A stretch of DNA of 64,000 bases from Paraburkholderia bannensis (GTDB taxonomy: Bacteria; Pseudomonadota; Gammaproteobacteria; Burkholderiales; Burkholderiaceae): the NCBI RefSeq assembly GCF_014200455.1, contig NZ_JACHBW010000010.1:62001-126000 (forward strand), in the 5' to 3' direction. Position 1 is the stretch's first letter. Each line of letters begins with the position of its first letter. Under the pieces are notes generated by a model. It was not told the origin of the DNA. It ran no database searches and saw only the letters and a list, made by a program, of their open reading frames with translations. Both the position numbers and the translations under genes were made by a program. This document shows positions 24,692 through 31,290 of the stretch, piece after piece.

Positions 24692-24925
24692 TCAGTGATT
24701 CTCATCAATCTCGATTGGGCATTCCATCGCTGGCTGCCCGGTCTCGTCGCCGTCGCCAGACAGTAAATCGGAAAGCTCGTCAGGGCGTAACGCCCGCATC
24801 GCCTTCTCGACCTTCTTGTCATAGCGGCGGTCGTTTGGGTTAAGCAAGCCCCGGTGTGCTTTGCAGCCGTATTGCTGAACGAAGCGCCCCAGTTCGACAG
24901 CCAGGCGCGCCCGCATCCGTTTCAC
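24692..24925 (-). CDS. 77-residue accessory protein of toxin locus
   Basis: Small charged protein, MKRMRARLAVELGRFVQQYG with a GTG start, or beginning at MRAR from an ATG at 24916. It continues RRYDKKVEKAMRALRPDELSDLL and ends in an acidic tail (CPIEIDENH). It is predicted helical. I recall short relatives (RFVQQYG...PNDRxYDxKVE) beside toxin genes in Burkholderia, but no function is known to me. The GTG lies 2 nt after the stop of the 126-residue immunity candidate, so the two are translationally coupled, and this protein may be a second immunity factor or a regulator. Confidence 0.6.
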   Translation of the reverse strand: MKRMRARLAVELGRFVQQYGCKAHRGLLNPNDRRYDKKVEKAMRALRPDELSDLLSGDGDETGQPAMECPIEIDENH

Positions 24926-24927
24926 TC

Positions 24928-25308
24928 TCAAAGAACCGGCCCACTTTCGGTCTCGCGAACCTCCAGCGAATCGCATTCAATGGCGAGTTCCGCGCCAAGT
25001 GTCGAATAGACGAAAACGAGCAGCGCGGCTCGCCTGTGCGTGAGCCGCTCGCCGGTCTCAAGCACAGCACTGGCTCGCGCGTGCTTCGTGTCACCGGGCC
25101 CTACAACATGAATCCCGTAGACGATGTTCAGTAAGCCAAATTGCTTGACCGAAACACAGGTCACGCCCCTGAAGGTCAGGGCGACGCGCCTCTCACCGAT
25201 GTACAGGCCGAGCGTTAGCGTACGTGGCTCGGCATTCGCTCCGACGGTTACGCTATCCAGAGACCAATCGTGGAAGTAGCCCCACGCCTTCAATAGTTCG
25301 TCTGTCAT
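24928..25308 (-). CDS. candidate immunity protein for toxin A
   Basis: 126 residues, no signal peptide or membrane segment. It opens MTDELLKAWGYFHDWSLDSV and continues with alternating beta-like segments (LTLGLYIGERRVALTFRGVT, LLNIVYGIHVVG, LLVFVYSTLGAELAIECDSL). It starts 6 nt after the stop codon of the toxin-like gene upstream, the usual layout for a toxin and its immunity gene. I believe close relatives accompany other toxins with H-rich C-termini in Burkholderia, but I cannot name the family. The immunity role rests on position. Confidence 0.65.
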   Translation of the reverse strand: MTDELLKAWGYFHDWSLDSVTVGANAEPRTLTLGLYIGERRVALTFRGVTCVSVKQFGLLNIVYGIHVVGPGDTKHARASAVLETGERLTHRRAALLVFVYSTLGAELAIECDSLEVRETESGPVL

Positions 25309-25314
25309 GTTGAT

Positions 25315-26309
25315 CTACCAAGGAAGCAGGGAGACCGGCGCGCCCTCGTCGCGGTTATAGCCATCCCCGTTATGCGCGTGCGGATTGGGGTTCCCGTGAT
25401 GCGCCTCAAAGTCGAAATCGGTTAGCGGCGTGCCGTTCGGCCCGTACTGGCGCATTTGCGGCATCGTCCACGGCATACTTGAGATCCACGTCCCCGGCTC
25501 ACCGTTGAAGGGCATCCCAGCGAGTTCATCGACGTCGCCATCCGGCATATCCCGCTGATAGTCAAATGCCTGCACATCATCAAGCGGCGTTGAATCCTCC
25601 CCCACGCCGCTCGCGAAATCACCGTCGAATGCTGCATCATCACCCAACGCGGCAGCGCCACCCAGAACCCGAGCCGCCGCTGTTTCGACCGCGCCTGACC
25701 AATCAAGCCCGCCGCCAGCCCCGGCGGCGCTGCTAGCCGCAGCAGCCGCAGCAGCAGCAACCCGATCTTTGAGCGGGACGTATGGCGTGTTGTCGATAAA
25801 GCGGCCATAAGCGTCGAGCGGATGAACTGGGCGTCGCGCACACCGTAGACAGTGGGCTTCGGGTCCGGCGCCCGCTTTGGCCAGCTTTGCGGCGCGTAGA
25901 ACCTGCTGACTCGCCGACTCCCGCGCCAAGCCCGGTCAATTGCCGGGATGATCGAGCCATCGCGCACCGCGTCGCGAAGGATGCGCGTCACACCGTTCCC
26001 ATCAACGGGCGCGGACAATCCCGAGATAAGTAGATATTCGCGGATAAATGCAGTGCAGGCACTGAAATCGCCACAGGCCCGCGCAGCGCGGCGGCTGGTG
26101 GAAACGCGGAACAGCCGGTCGAAGTCCCGCCGATCGTGTTCGATTTGCTTTTCGCGGTCCTTTCGCCTCTGCTGACGTTCATCGTAAGACAAGCTCCACC
26201 ATGAGGTGGGCTCTCCTACGTCGCGGGCAGGCACACGCGAGCATTGCCAGTCGCTCGTGAGCGGTACGCGCAGCGCGTTGTATGAATATCCCCATTCGGG
26301 TAACGACAT
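25315..26309 (-). pseudogene. polymorphic-toxin-like protein A, frameshifted
   Basis: The reading frame starting at 26309 (strong GGAGG 4 nt upstream) encodes about 161 residues paralogous to toxin B (SYNALRVPL, DRRDFDRLFR, VTRILRDAVRDGSIIPAID, FYAPQSWP) and then runs into unrelated sequence. Near 25826 the homologous frame continues shifted by one (HPLDAYGRFIDNTPYVPLKD) through a poly-Ala linker, the boundary motif AFDYQRDMPDGDVDELAG and a C-terminal domain (QYGPNGTPLTDFDFEAHHGN, then PHAH) to a stop at 25315. Restoring one G (CAG-GTT) gives a protein of about 331 residues. The C-terminus resembles the polymorphic toxin type 24 family (Pfam Bacterial toxin 24); this is from memory. The break may be a real mutation or a sequencing error. 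Confidence 0.65.
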
Positions 26310-26691
26310 CTCGCCTCCGCATCAATCTGAGGCGCGTATATCTAGCACGCGCCCTCGTGCCGCACCTTGCGATAAGCGGGAGGCCAGTTGACTTGATGCC
26401 GAACGCATCGGCCGGTGAAGGTTTGCGGGATGCGTCCACGCCGGGCTGCTGTCACGGCACCAGTTGGGAACAGCAAAAGCGCCTCATTCGCGCCTGGCGG
26501 AATGTTCAGTTTTGTTCAGGTGCGGAGCGGTTTTCACGTGCAGTGAACCGCCAGCTTTTGCAACGCCCGGCCTTGCTCCCGCAACGCCTGCGGCCAGCCA
26601 GTGTGTATCATCCCGTATCTACGCCAATGCCCACTAACGGGCATCCTGATGCAGCGCACAAAGCATCATCCGCCTCACCGGAGCACCGCAG
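26310..26691. other. intergenic region between toxin A and selU
   Basis: 382 nt between divergent genes. The part 26390-26509 is the paralogous copy of the sequence before toxin B (see the repeat entry) and probably carries the toxin A promoter. The rest should contain the selU promoter; I see no strong sigma-70 boxes and no gene. Confidence 0.5.
26390..26509 (-). repeat. paralogous upstream region of toxin gene A
   Basis: Counterpart of 24553-24647: GACTTGATGCCG at 26390, CCGGTGAAGG, AACAGCAAA at 26469-26477 and GCGGAATGTTCAG at 26497-26509. The distance to the start codon is almost the same as in the other copy. Confidence 0.6.
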
Positions 26692-27768
26692 TTGAATCAC
26701 CAGCGCGTCACCCTGTCCCAGCTCGGCGAATTCGACGAAGTCGTCGACGTGCGCACGCCGCTCGAATACGCGGAGGATCACATCCCCGGCGCCATCAACG
26801 CCCCCGTGCTGAGCAACGAAGAGCGTGTGCTTGTCGGCACGCTCTACAAGCAGTCTCCGTTCGACGCGACGCGCGTGGGCGCGGCCATCGCCGCGCGCAA
26901 TATCGCGATGCACCTGGACACCACCTTCGCCGGGCGGCCGCTCAACTGGCGCCCGCTCATCTACTGCTGGCGCGGCGGCAAGCGCTCCGGGTCGATGACG
27001 GCCATGTTCAACATGATCGGCTGGCGCGCGCGTCAACTCGAAGGTGGCTACAAGTCGTACCGCCATAGCGTGCTCGAAGCGCTGCACACGCTGCCCGCGC
27101 AGTTCCGCTTCATCGTGCTCACCGGGCCGACGGGCAGCGGCAAGACGCGTCTGCTGCAGGCACTGGCCCGCGCCGGCGCGCAAACGCTCGATCTGGAGGC
27201 GCTCGCCGCGCATCGCGGCTCGCTGCTCGGTGCGCTGCCCTCGCGTGCGCAGCCGCCGCAGAAGGCGTTCGATACCTCGCTCGTGCAGGTGCTGCACGGT
27301 TTCGATACCACGCGGCCGGTTTTCGTCGAAGCCGAGAGCCGCCGCATCGGCGCGATCACCTTGCCGATTGCGCTGGTCGAAGGCCTGCACGGCGCGCCGT
27401 GCGTTGTCGTCGATGTGGCGCGCGACGAACGTGTCGCGCTGCTGCTGGAGGAGTACGGCCATCTGCTCAACGAGCGCGAATACTTTCGCGAGCAGTTGCA
27501 CAAGCTCACGCCGCTGCATGGGCGCGAGCGAATCGCGGCATGGTGCCAGTTGCTCGATGAGGACCGCCGTGCCGAGTTGTCCGAGGCGCTCGTGATGCAG
27601 CACTACGATCCGGCCTATGCGCGCAGCACGCGCAAGCACTTCGAGGCGCTCGCCCGCGCGCCGCACTTCACGTTCCATCCGATGTCGGCGGATTGCGTCG
27701 AAGAAGCGCGTTCACTGCTCGCGCAACTGGAAAGCACCGTTCAGACCAGCGACTTCTCCAGCCGATAA
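26692..27768 (+). CDS. selU: tRNA 2-selenouridine synthase
   Basis: 358 residues, TTG start with GGAG 8 nt upstream. N-terminal rhodanese domain (VVDVRTPLEYAEDHIPGAIN) with catalytic Cys92 in YCWRGGKRSGSM; C-terminal P-loop domain with Walker A GPTGSGKT at 145-152. SelU (YbbB, MnmH) replaces sulfur with selenium at the wobble 2-thiouridine of tRNA Lys, Glu and Gln, via a geranylated intermediate, using selenophosphate from SelD. No selD is in the window. All catalytic features are intact. Confidence 0.93.
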   Translation: MNHQRVTLSQLGEFDEVVDVRTPLEYAEDHIPGAINAPVLSNEERVLVGTLYKQSPFDATRVGAAIAARNIAMHLDTTFAGRPLNWRPLIYCWRGGKRSGSMTAMFNMIGWRARQLEGGYKSYRHSVLEALHTLPAQFRFIVLTGPTGSGKTRLLQALARAGAQTLDLEALAAHRGSLLGALPSRAQPPQKAFDTSLVQVLHGFDTTRPVFVEAESRRIGAITLPIALVEGLHGAPCVVVDVARDERVALLLEEYGHLLNEREYFREQLHKLTPLHGRERIAAWCQLLDEDRRAELSEALVMQHYDPAYARSTRKHFEALARAPHFTFHPMSADCVEEARSLLAQLESTVQTSDFSSR

Positions 27769-27784
27769 CGCCCCTCAAATGCAC

Positions 27785-27817
27785 GAAGGCCGCCAGCAAT
27801 CACGCCCGGCGGCCTTC
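27785..27817 (+). terminator. hairpin after selU
   Basis: Perfect 10-bp inverted repeat GAAGGCCGCC / GGCGGCCTTC with a 13-nt loop, 17 nt after the selU stop. A second imperfect hairpin (GCCCGG...CCGGGC) follows within 50 nt. Neither has a T tract on the plus strand. They separate selU from the convergent DUF4148 gene. Nothing else is visible up to 28021. Confidence 0.5.
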
Positions 27818-28021
27818 ACGAAAAAGCGCCCGGACACCCATTCCGTGCCCGGGCGAAACCATCGGAGTGACCGATGGTGGAGGTATCTTGCAAAGTGTTC
27901 TCAGGTGGATAGCGCGCTGAGCCAGTGTCTTCACACCGCATCGCTACCCGCCTGCCACTCGCGCCGCGTCGCCCTCCAGCGATACGCGCACGCACTATCA
28001 GACTGCGAGACTGCGATGCGC

Positions 28022-28327
28022 TTAGCGCGTGTACATCGCGTTCCAGTCTTGCTGCGACACCGTGGCGCCGCGCACACCCGATTCCGACGCATTCGCGACA
28101 CCGCCGTAGGCGCTGTTGCCGTTACGCGCGGCAACCTTGGCTTCGGCGGCCTGAATCGCTTCCGGGTAGTGAGCCTGGTCGCCATCGCCAACGTGGTAAC
28201 CGACTTGCTCAAGTTGAACCAGTTCGGCGCGCACCGAGGCGCGGGTGACGGGTGCCTGCTGGGCGAACGAAGCAACCGGAACGATAAGGGCAGCGGCAAC
28301 GGCAACGGCTTGAATCAGGGACTTCAT
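28022..28327 (-). CDS. DUF4148 secreted small protein
   Basis: 101 residues. Signal peptide MKSLIQAVAVAAALIVPVAS with cleavage after SFA, then the DUF4148 core RASVRAELVQLEQVGY and a C-terminal part rich in Ala, Gly and Asn. DUF4148 proteins are abundant in Burkholderiaceae as small periplasmic proteins of unknown function. The ATG at 28327 is preceded by GGAGGTCGC. Two palindromes upstream (28384-28425) suggest specific regulation. Confidence 0.88.
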   Translation of the reverse strand: MKSLIQAVAVAAALIVPVASFAQQAPVTRASVRAELVQLEQVGYHVGDGDQAHYPEAIQAAEAKVAARNGNSAYGGVANASESGVRGATVSQQDWNAMYTR

Positions 28328-28383
28328 GATGCGACCTCCAGTTTGGACTGAGCGGTCGACGTGCGACGGTATGTGCATGCGAC

Positions 28384-28425
28384 CGATGTACACATCGTAG
28401 ACTTCCCGATCCCTAGGGTTAACCC
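28384..28425 (-). promoter_or_regulatory. two palindromes upstream of the DUF4148 gene
   Basis: CGATGT-AC-ACATCG at 28384-28397, 57 nt before the start codon, and GGGTTAACCC at 28416-28425 (within TTAGGGGTTAACCCTAG on the minus strand). Both are perfect dyads in an otherwise unstructured stretch, so they are candidate operator sites for a dimeric regulator; I cannot name it. Confidence 0.45.
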
Positions 28426-28511
28426 CTAAATCCAAACAAGACTTTTCCATCTGGTGGAAGGATCGCGGGAAAGCCCACGGGGCGGGCGATTGCGCAGGGT
28501 CCGATGTAGTT

Positions 28512-28532
28512 GCGCCCGCAGGAAGCGGGCGC
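28512..28532 (-). terminator. hairpin after glycosyltransferase gene
   Basis: GCGCCCGC-5 nt-GCGGGCGC, 9 nt beyond the stop of the minus-strand GT4 gene. The stem is strong but no T tract follows. Confidence 0.45.
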
Positions 28533-28541
28533 GGCAGGCAA

Positions 28542-29633
28542 TTAGCGAGACGAAAGGATGTCCGCCGCGAGGCCGAGCAGCGCGTCGACGTGGGCCGTCA
28601 CACTGATGTCGTAGCGAATGGCCGGGTGCAGTCTCGAACCCGTGATTCCGGCAATCCCGGCAAGCCCGGCAATGCGCTGGCCACGCGCGGCAAGCGCCGC
28701 GTCCAGCACACGGCGCAGATCGGCGGCGTCATCGGGACGGAACACGTATTTGGCATCGTCGGCGATGGCGTCACAGCAGCCGATATTCGACGAAAAGATC
28801 ACCGGCGTGCCGCACATGACCGATTCGATGCCGACAAGGCCAAACGGCTCGTACTTCGAGGCGAGAATCGTGTAATCCGCTGCGCGGTAGACGTTCTCCA
28901 GATCCTTCACGTAGCCGATGTAGCGCACGCGTTCGCTGGTGCGCTCCGGCGCTCGCCCCGCCACCGCCACGACCACGGGCGCGTCGATCGCGTCCACCAC
29001 CGACTGGATCAACGGCAAGCCTTTGCGCTCGTGGCTGCTCGACGGGAACAGCAGCACGGTTTCGTGTTCGCCAAAGCCATATTGCCGGCGCAGCGCAGCG
29101 CGCGCCGCGTCGTCGACGGGCGAAAAGCGCGTACCGTCGACCGGCGGGCAAAGCACACGGATCTTCGCGTCGTCCACGCCGTAGAGTTCGAGAAGTTCTT
29201 CGCGCATGAGCGCAGAATGCGCGACGATCACGCGCGATCGCGCATATTGCCGGCTTTCGAGTTCGATCTGGCGTCGGTCCGAGCCGCGCGCAGGACGCCC
29301 CGTCGCGCGCAGAAAACCGCGGTGCGTACCGCCGCAGATTGCGATCTCCGACGTATCGACCCGATTGCAGCCGATCAGCACATCCACACCAGCGCGGCGG
29401 CGCAGCGTGGTCAGCCGCCGCGAGAACCAGCCATCGCGCCATTTGCCCGGCAGCAGCGACACGTTGATGCGATGCGGCTCGACCAGCGCATATTCGGCCA
29501 GAGACGGGTCGAACTTGCGTGCGAAAAACGCAGGCCGCAAGCGCCGCGCAGCCAGCCCCTGGACGAGGTCCATCGCATACCGTTCGAGGCCGCCGCTATG
29601 CTTGAGCGCGTTTGCGGAAATACCAACCTTCAT
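28542..29633 (-). CDS. glycosyltransferase family 4 (LPS/exopolysaccharide type)
   Basis: 363 residues of GT-B fold. N-terminal MKVGISANALKHSGGLERYA with the glycine-rich acceptor loop; C-terminal donor-binding part with FPSSSHERKGLP and the EPFGLVGIE motif (E-x7-E) of retaining GT4 enzymes. It transfers a sugar from a nucleotide donor, probably to an LPS core or surface polysaccharide, judging by the neighbouring O-antigen ligase, msbA and GT2 genes. The start at 29633 is the conserved one; the open frame extending upstream past 30 kb is antisense to the ligase gene. The C-terminus has a small Ile/Ala/Gly repeat (GLAGIAGITG). Confidence 0.88.
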   Translation of the reverse strand: MKVGISANALKHSGGLERYAMDLVQGLAARRLRPAFFARKFDPSLAEYALVEPHRINVSLLPGKWRDGWFSRRLTTLRRRAGVDVLIGCNRVDTSEIAICGGTHRGFLRATGRPARGSDRRQIELESRQYARSRVIVAHSALMREELLELYGVDDAKIRVLCPPVDGTRFSPVDDAARAALRRQYGFGEHETVLLFPSSSHERKGLPLIQSVVDAIDAPVVVAVAGRAPERTSERVRYIGYVKDLENVYRAADYTILASKYEPFGLVGIESVMCGTPVIFSSNIGCCDAIADDAKYVFRPDDAADLRRVLDAALAARGQRIAGLAGIAGITGSRLHPAIRYDISVTAHVDALLGLAADILSSR

Positions 29634-29678
29634 GAACCGTCCGACATGTGAATTTTTTGCATAAATCGCGTGGGCCCG

Positions 29679-29684
29679 ATTATA
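29679..29684 (-). promoter_or_regulatory. -10 box for the GT4 gene
   Basis: Perfect TATAAT on the minus strand, 45 nt before the GT4 start. A -35 box is not evident at 17 nt. Together with the plus-strand box about 100 bp away it makes this a divergent promoter region. Confidence 0.45.
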
Positions 29685-29780
29685 TAGCCCCACATCCAGG
29701 CATCGCCGAAGGAAAGCCACCGTAATGCCCGGCCCCGCGCGCCGCCCAGGCCGCAAGCGCGTGGGCAAAAGGCCGTCCGG

Positions 29781-29786
29781 TATAAT
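29781..29786 (+). promoter_or_regulatory. -10 box for the O-antigen ligase gene
   Basis: Perfect TATAAT on the plus strand, about 125 nt before the ligase start. The predicted leader is about 115 nt. The -35 match is poor. Confidence 0.45.
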
Positions 29787-29909
29787 CGACCGGCTTTGAG
29801 CATGACTTTGGGCACAAGAGCGTCCATCCCTGGCCGCCCGGCGTCGGCAACGCGCCACCGGCCACATCGACCTGAAAACTGACTGCCCGTCCGATTTGCG
29901 CCGGCCGCC

Positions 29910-31175
29910 ATGAATCACGAAACAACCACCCTCCCTCGCCGCCTGGCTCCAATCGTCTCCCTGCTGCTGATCCTCGGCCCGGCTACCAATCTGGTCTGGC
30001 GCGGCGGCACGGGCTATTGCTTTTTCCTGCTGCTGGCATTCGCGCTCTGGGGCCTGTACGCCTGCCGGCGTGAGCCGGGTTACTTCGCGCCATGGCGCGA
30101 GTATCGCTGGTACACGGCCGCCATGCTCGTGCCGCTCGCCGTGGTCGTCGTGCAGCAGCTCCTGATGGGCTATTGGGCGCCCCATCAATTCGACGCGCTG
30201 TCGCGCTTCACGCTCGCCCTGCCGGTTTTCCTGCTGCTCAGTCGCGTGCCTTCGCGCAATCTCACGGCTATCGGCTGGGGCTGCGCATTCGGCGCGCTCG
30301 CGGCCAGCGCATGGGTGTTCGTCGATCGTCCCGTGGGCGGCTGGAGCGATGCGGAACGCCTGAACAACTACTACACAAACGCCATCCCGTTCGGCGATAC
30401 GGCCCTGCTGTTCGCCTTCCTCGCCGTCTTTACGTTCGGCTGGGACCGCAAGGCGCGTCCGCTCGCGCTCGTCGTGAAGCTCGCCGCACTGCTCGCGGGC
30501 GGTTTCGTCTCCTACCTCTCGGGTACGCGGGGCGGCTGGATCGCGATCCCCGTGTTCATGTTCGTGCTGGGCGTGCAATATGGCTGGTTCACGCACTGGA
30601 AACGCGTCGTCGTGGCGTTGGTGCTGGTAGCGGTGGCCGCGGGCGCGCTGCTGTCGACCGAGCGCATCCAGCACCGTCTCGCCGATGTCAGCTCCGACGT
30701 CGCGCTCATGCAGCACGGCGACAAGGACACCTCCACGGGCCTGCGCCTGCAACTCTGGAGCGCGTCGATCCGCCTGTTCGAGCGCCATCCGGTCTATGGC
30801 GTCGGCAAGGGCCATCTGGAAGCGGCGCTCGGCGATCTCGCGAGCCACGGCGAAGCTGCCCAGGCCATCGTCAACGAGCGCGCGCACAGCGACTTCTTCT
30901 CGGCCATCGCCGAAATGGGCGCGATCGGCGCGCTGAGCCTGCTGACGATCTACTTCGGCACCTCCGTGTACTTCTGGCGCGCACGCCGCGACACCGATGC
31001 CGTGATCCGCACGGCAGCGTGCAGCGGCCTCGCCGTTTCGTTCAGCACGATCCTGTTCGGCCTCACGATCGACGTGCTGGTGCCGATCCAGGTGATGGTG
31101 CTGATCTCGCTGCTCACCGCGACCTTCCTCGCAACCATCGTGTCGCGCCGGCGCGAGATCGCGGCCGGCAACTGA
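29910..31175 (+). CDS. O-antigen ligase family (WaaL-like) membrane protein
   Basis: 421 residues with about ten to eleven membrane helices and one large periplasmic loop between about residues 245 and 345. The loop carries STGLRLQLWSASIRLFERHP and VYGVGKGHLEAALGD, then ERAHSDFFSAIAEMG, the Wzy_C/O-antigen ligase region with its conserved R and H residues. Such proteins join O-antigen to lipid A-core at the periplasmic face, or polymerise glycans. Convergent with msbA across a strong terminator. Whether it is the ligase or a polymerase cannot be settled from sequence alone. Confidence 0.88.
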   Translation: MNHETTTLPRRLAPIVSLLLILGPATNLVWRGGTGYCFFLLLAFALWGLYACRREPGYFAPWREYRWYTAAMLVPLAVVVVQQLLMGYWAPHQFDALSRFTLALPVFLLLSRVPSRNLTAIGWGCAFGALAASAWVFVDRPVGGWSDAERLNNYYTNAIPFGDTALLFAFLAVFTFGWDRKARPLALVVKLAALLAGGFVSYLSGTRGGWIAIPVFMFVLGVQYGWFTHWKRVVVALVLVAVAAGALLSTERIQHRLADVSSDVALMQHGDKDTSTGLRLQLWSASIRLFERHPVYGVGKGHLEAALGDLASHGEAAQAIVNERAHSDFFSAIAEMGAIGALSLLTIYFGTSVYFWRARRDTDAVIRTAACSGLAVSFSTILFGLTIDVLVPIQVMVLISLLTATFLATIVSRRREIAAGN

Positions 31176-31211
31176 TCCGCCGCTGCTTCTCCAGCCTCAA
31201 ATCAAGCCAAT

Positions 31212-31250
31212 AAAAAAACGGCCCATCGCGTCTGACGCGATGGGCCGTTT
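31212..31250. terminator. bidirectional terminator between ligase gene and msbA
   Basis: A7 then CGGCCCATCGCGTC, a single-base loop region, and GACGCGATGGGCCG then TTT. On the minus strand the 17-bp stem is followed by seven T residues, which is a strong intrinsic terminator for msbA. On the plus strand only TTTG follows. Confidence 0.9.
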
Positions 31251-31290
31251 GTCCAGCTGCAGCGGCCTTGAGAGCCGCTGAGCGCTGAGC

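Noticed and set aside
25800..25850. Programmed frameshifting in toxin gene A
   Set aside because: No slippery heptamer or stimulatory hairpin is evident at the junction; a single-base deletion explains it more simply.
23000..26700. Integrated phage, plasmid or IS origin for the toxin island
   Set aside because: No integrase, transposase, tRNA target or flanking direct repeats were found; only the composition and gene content look foreign.
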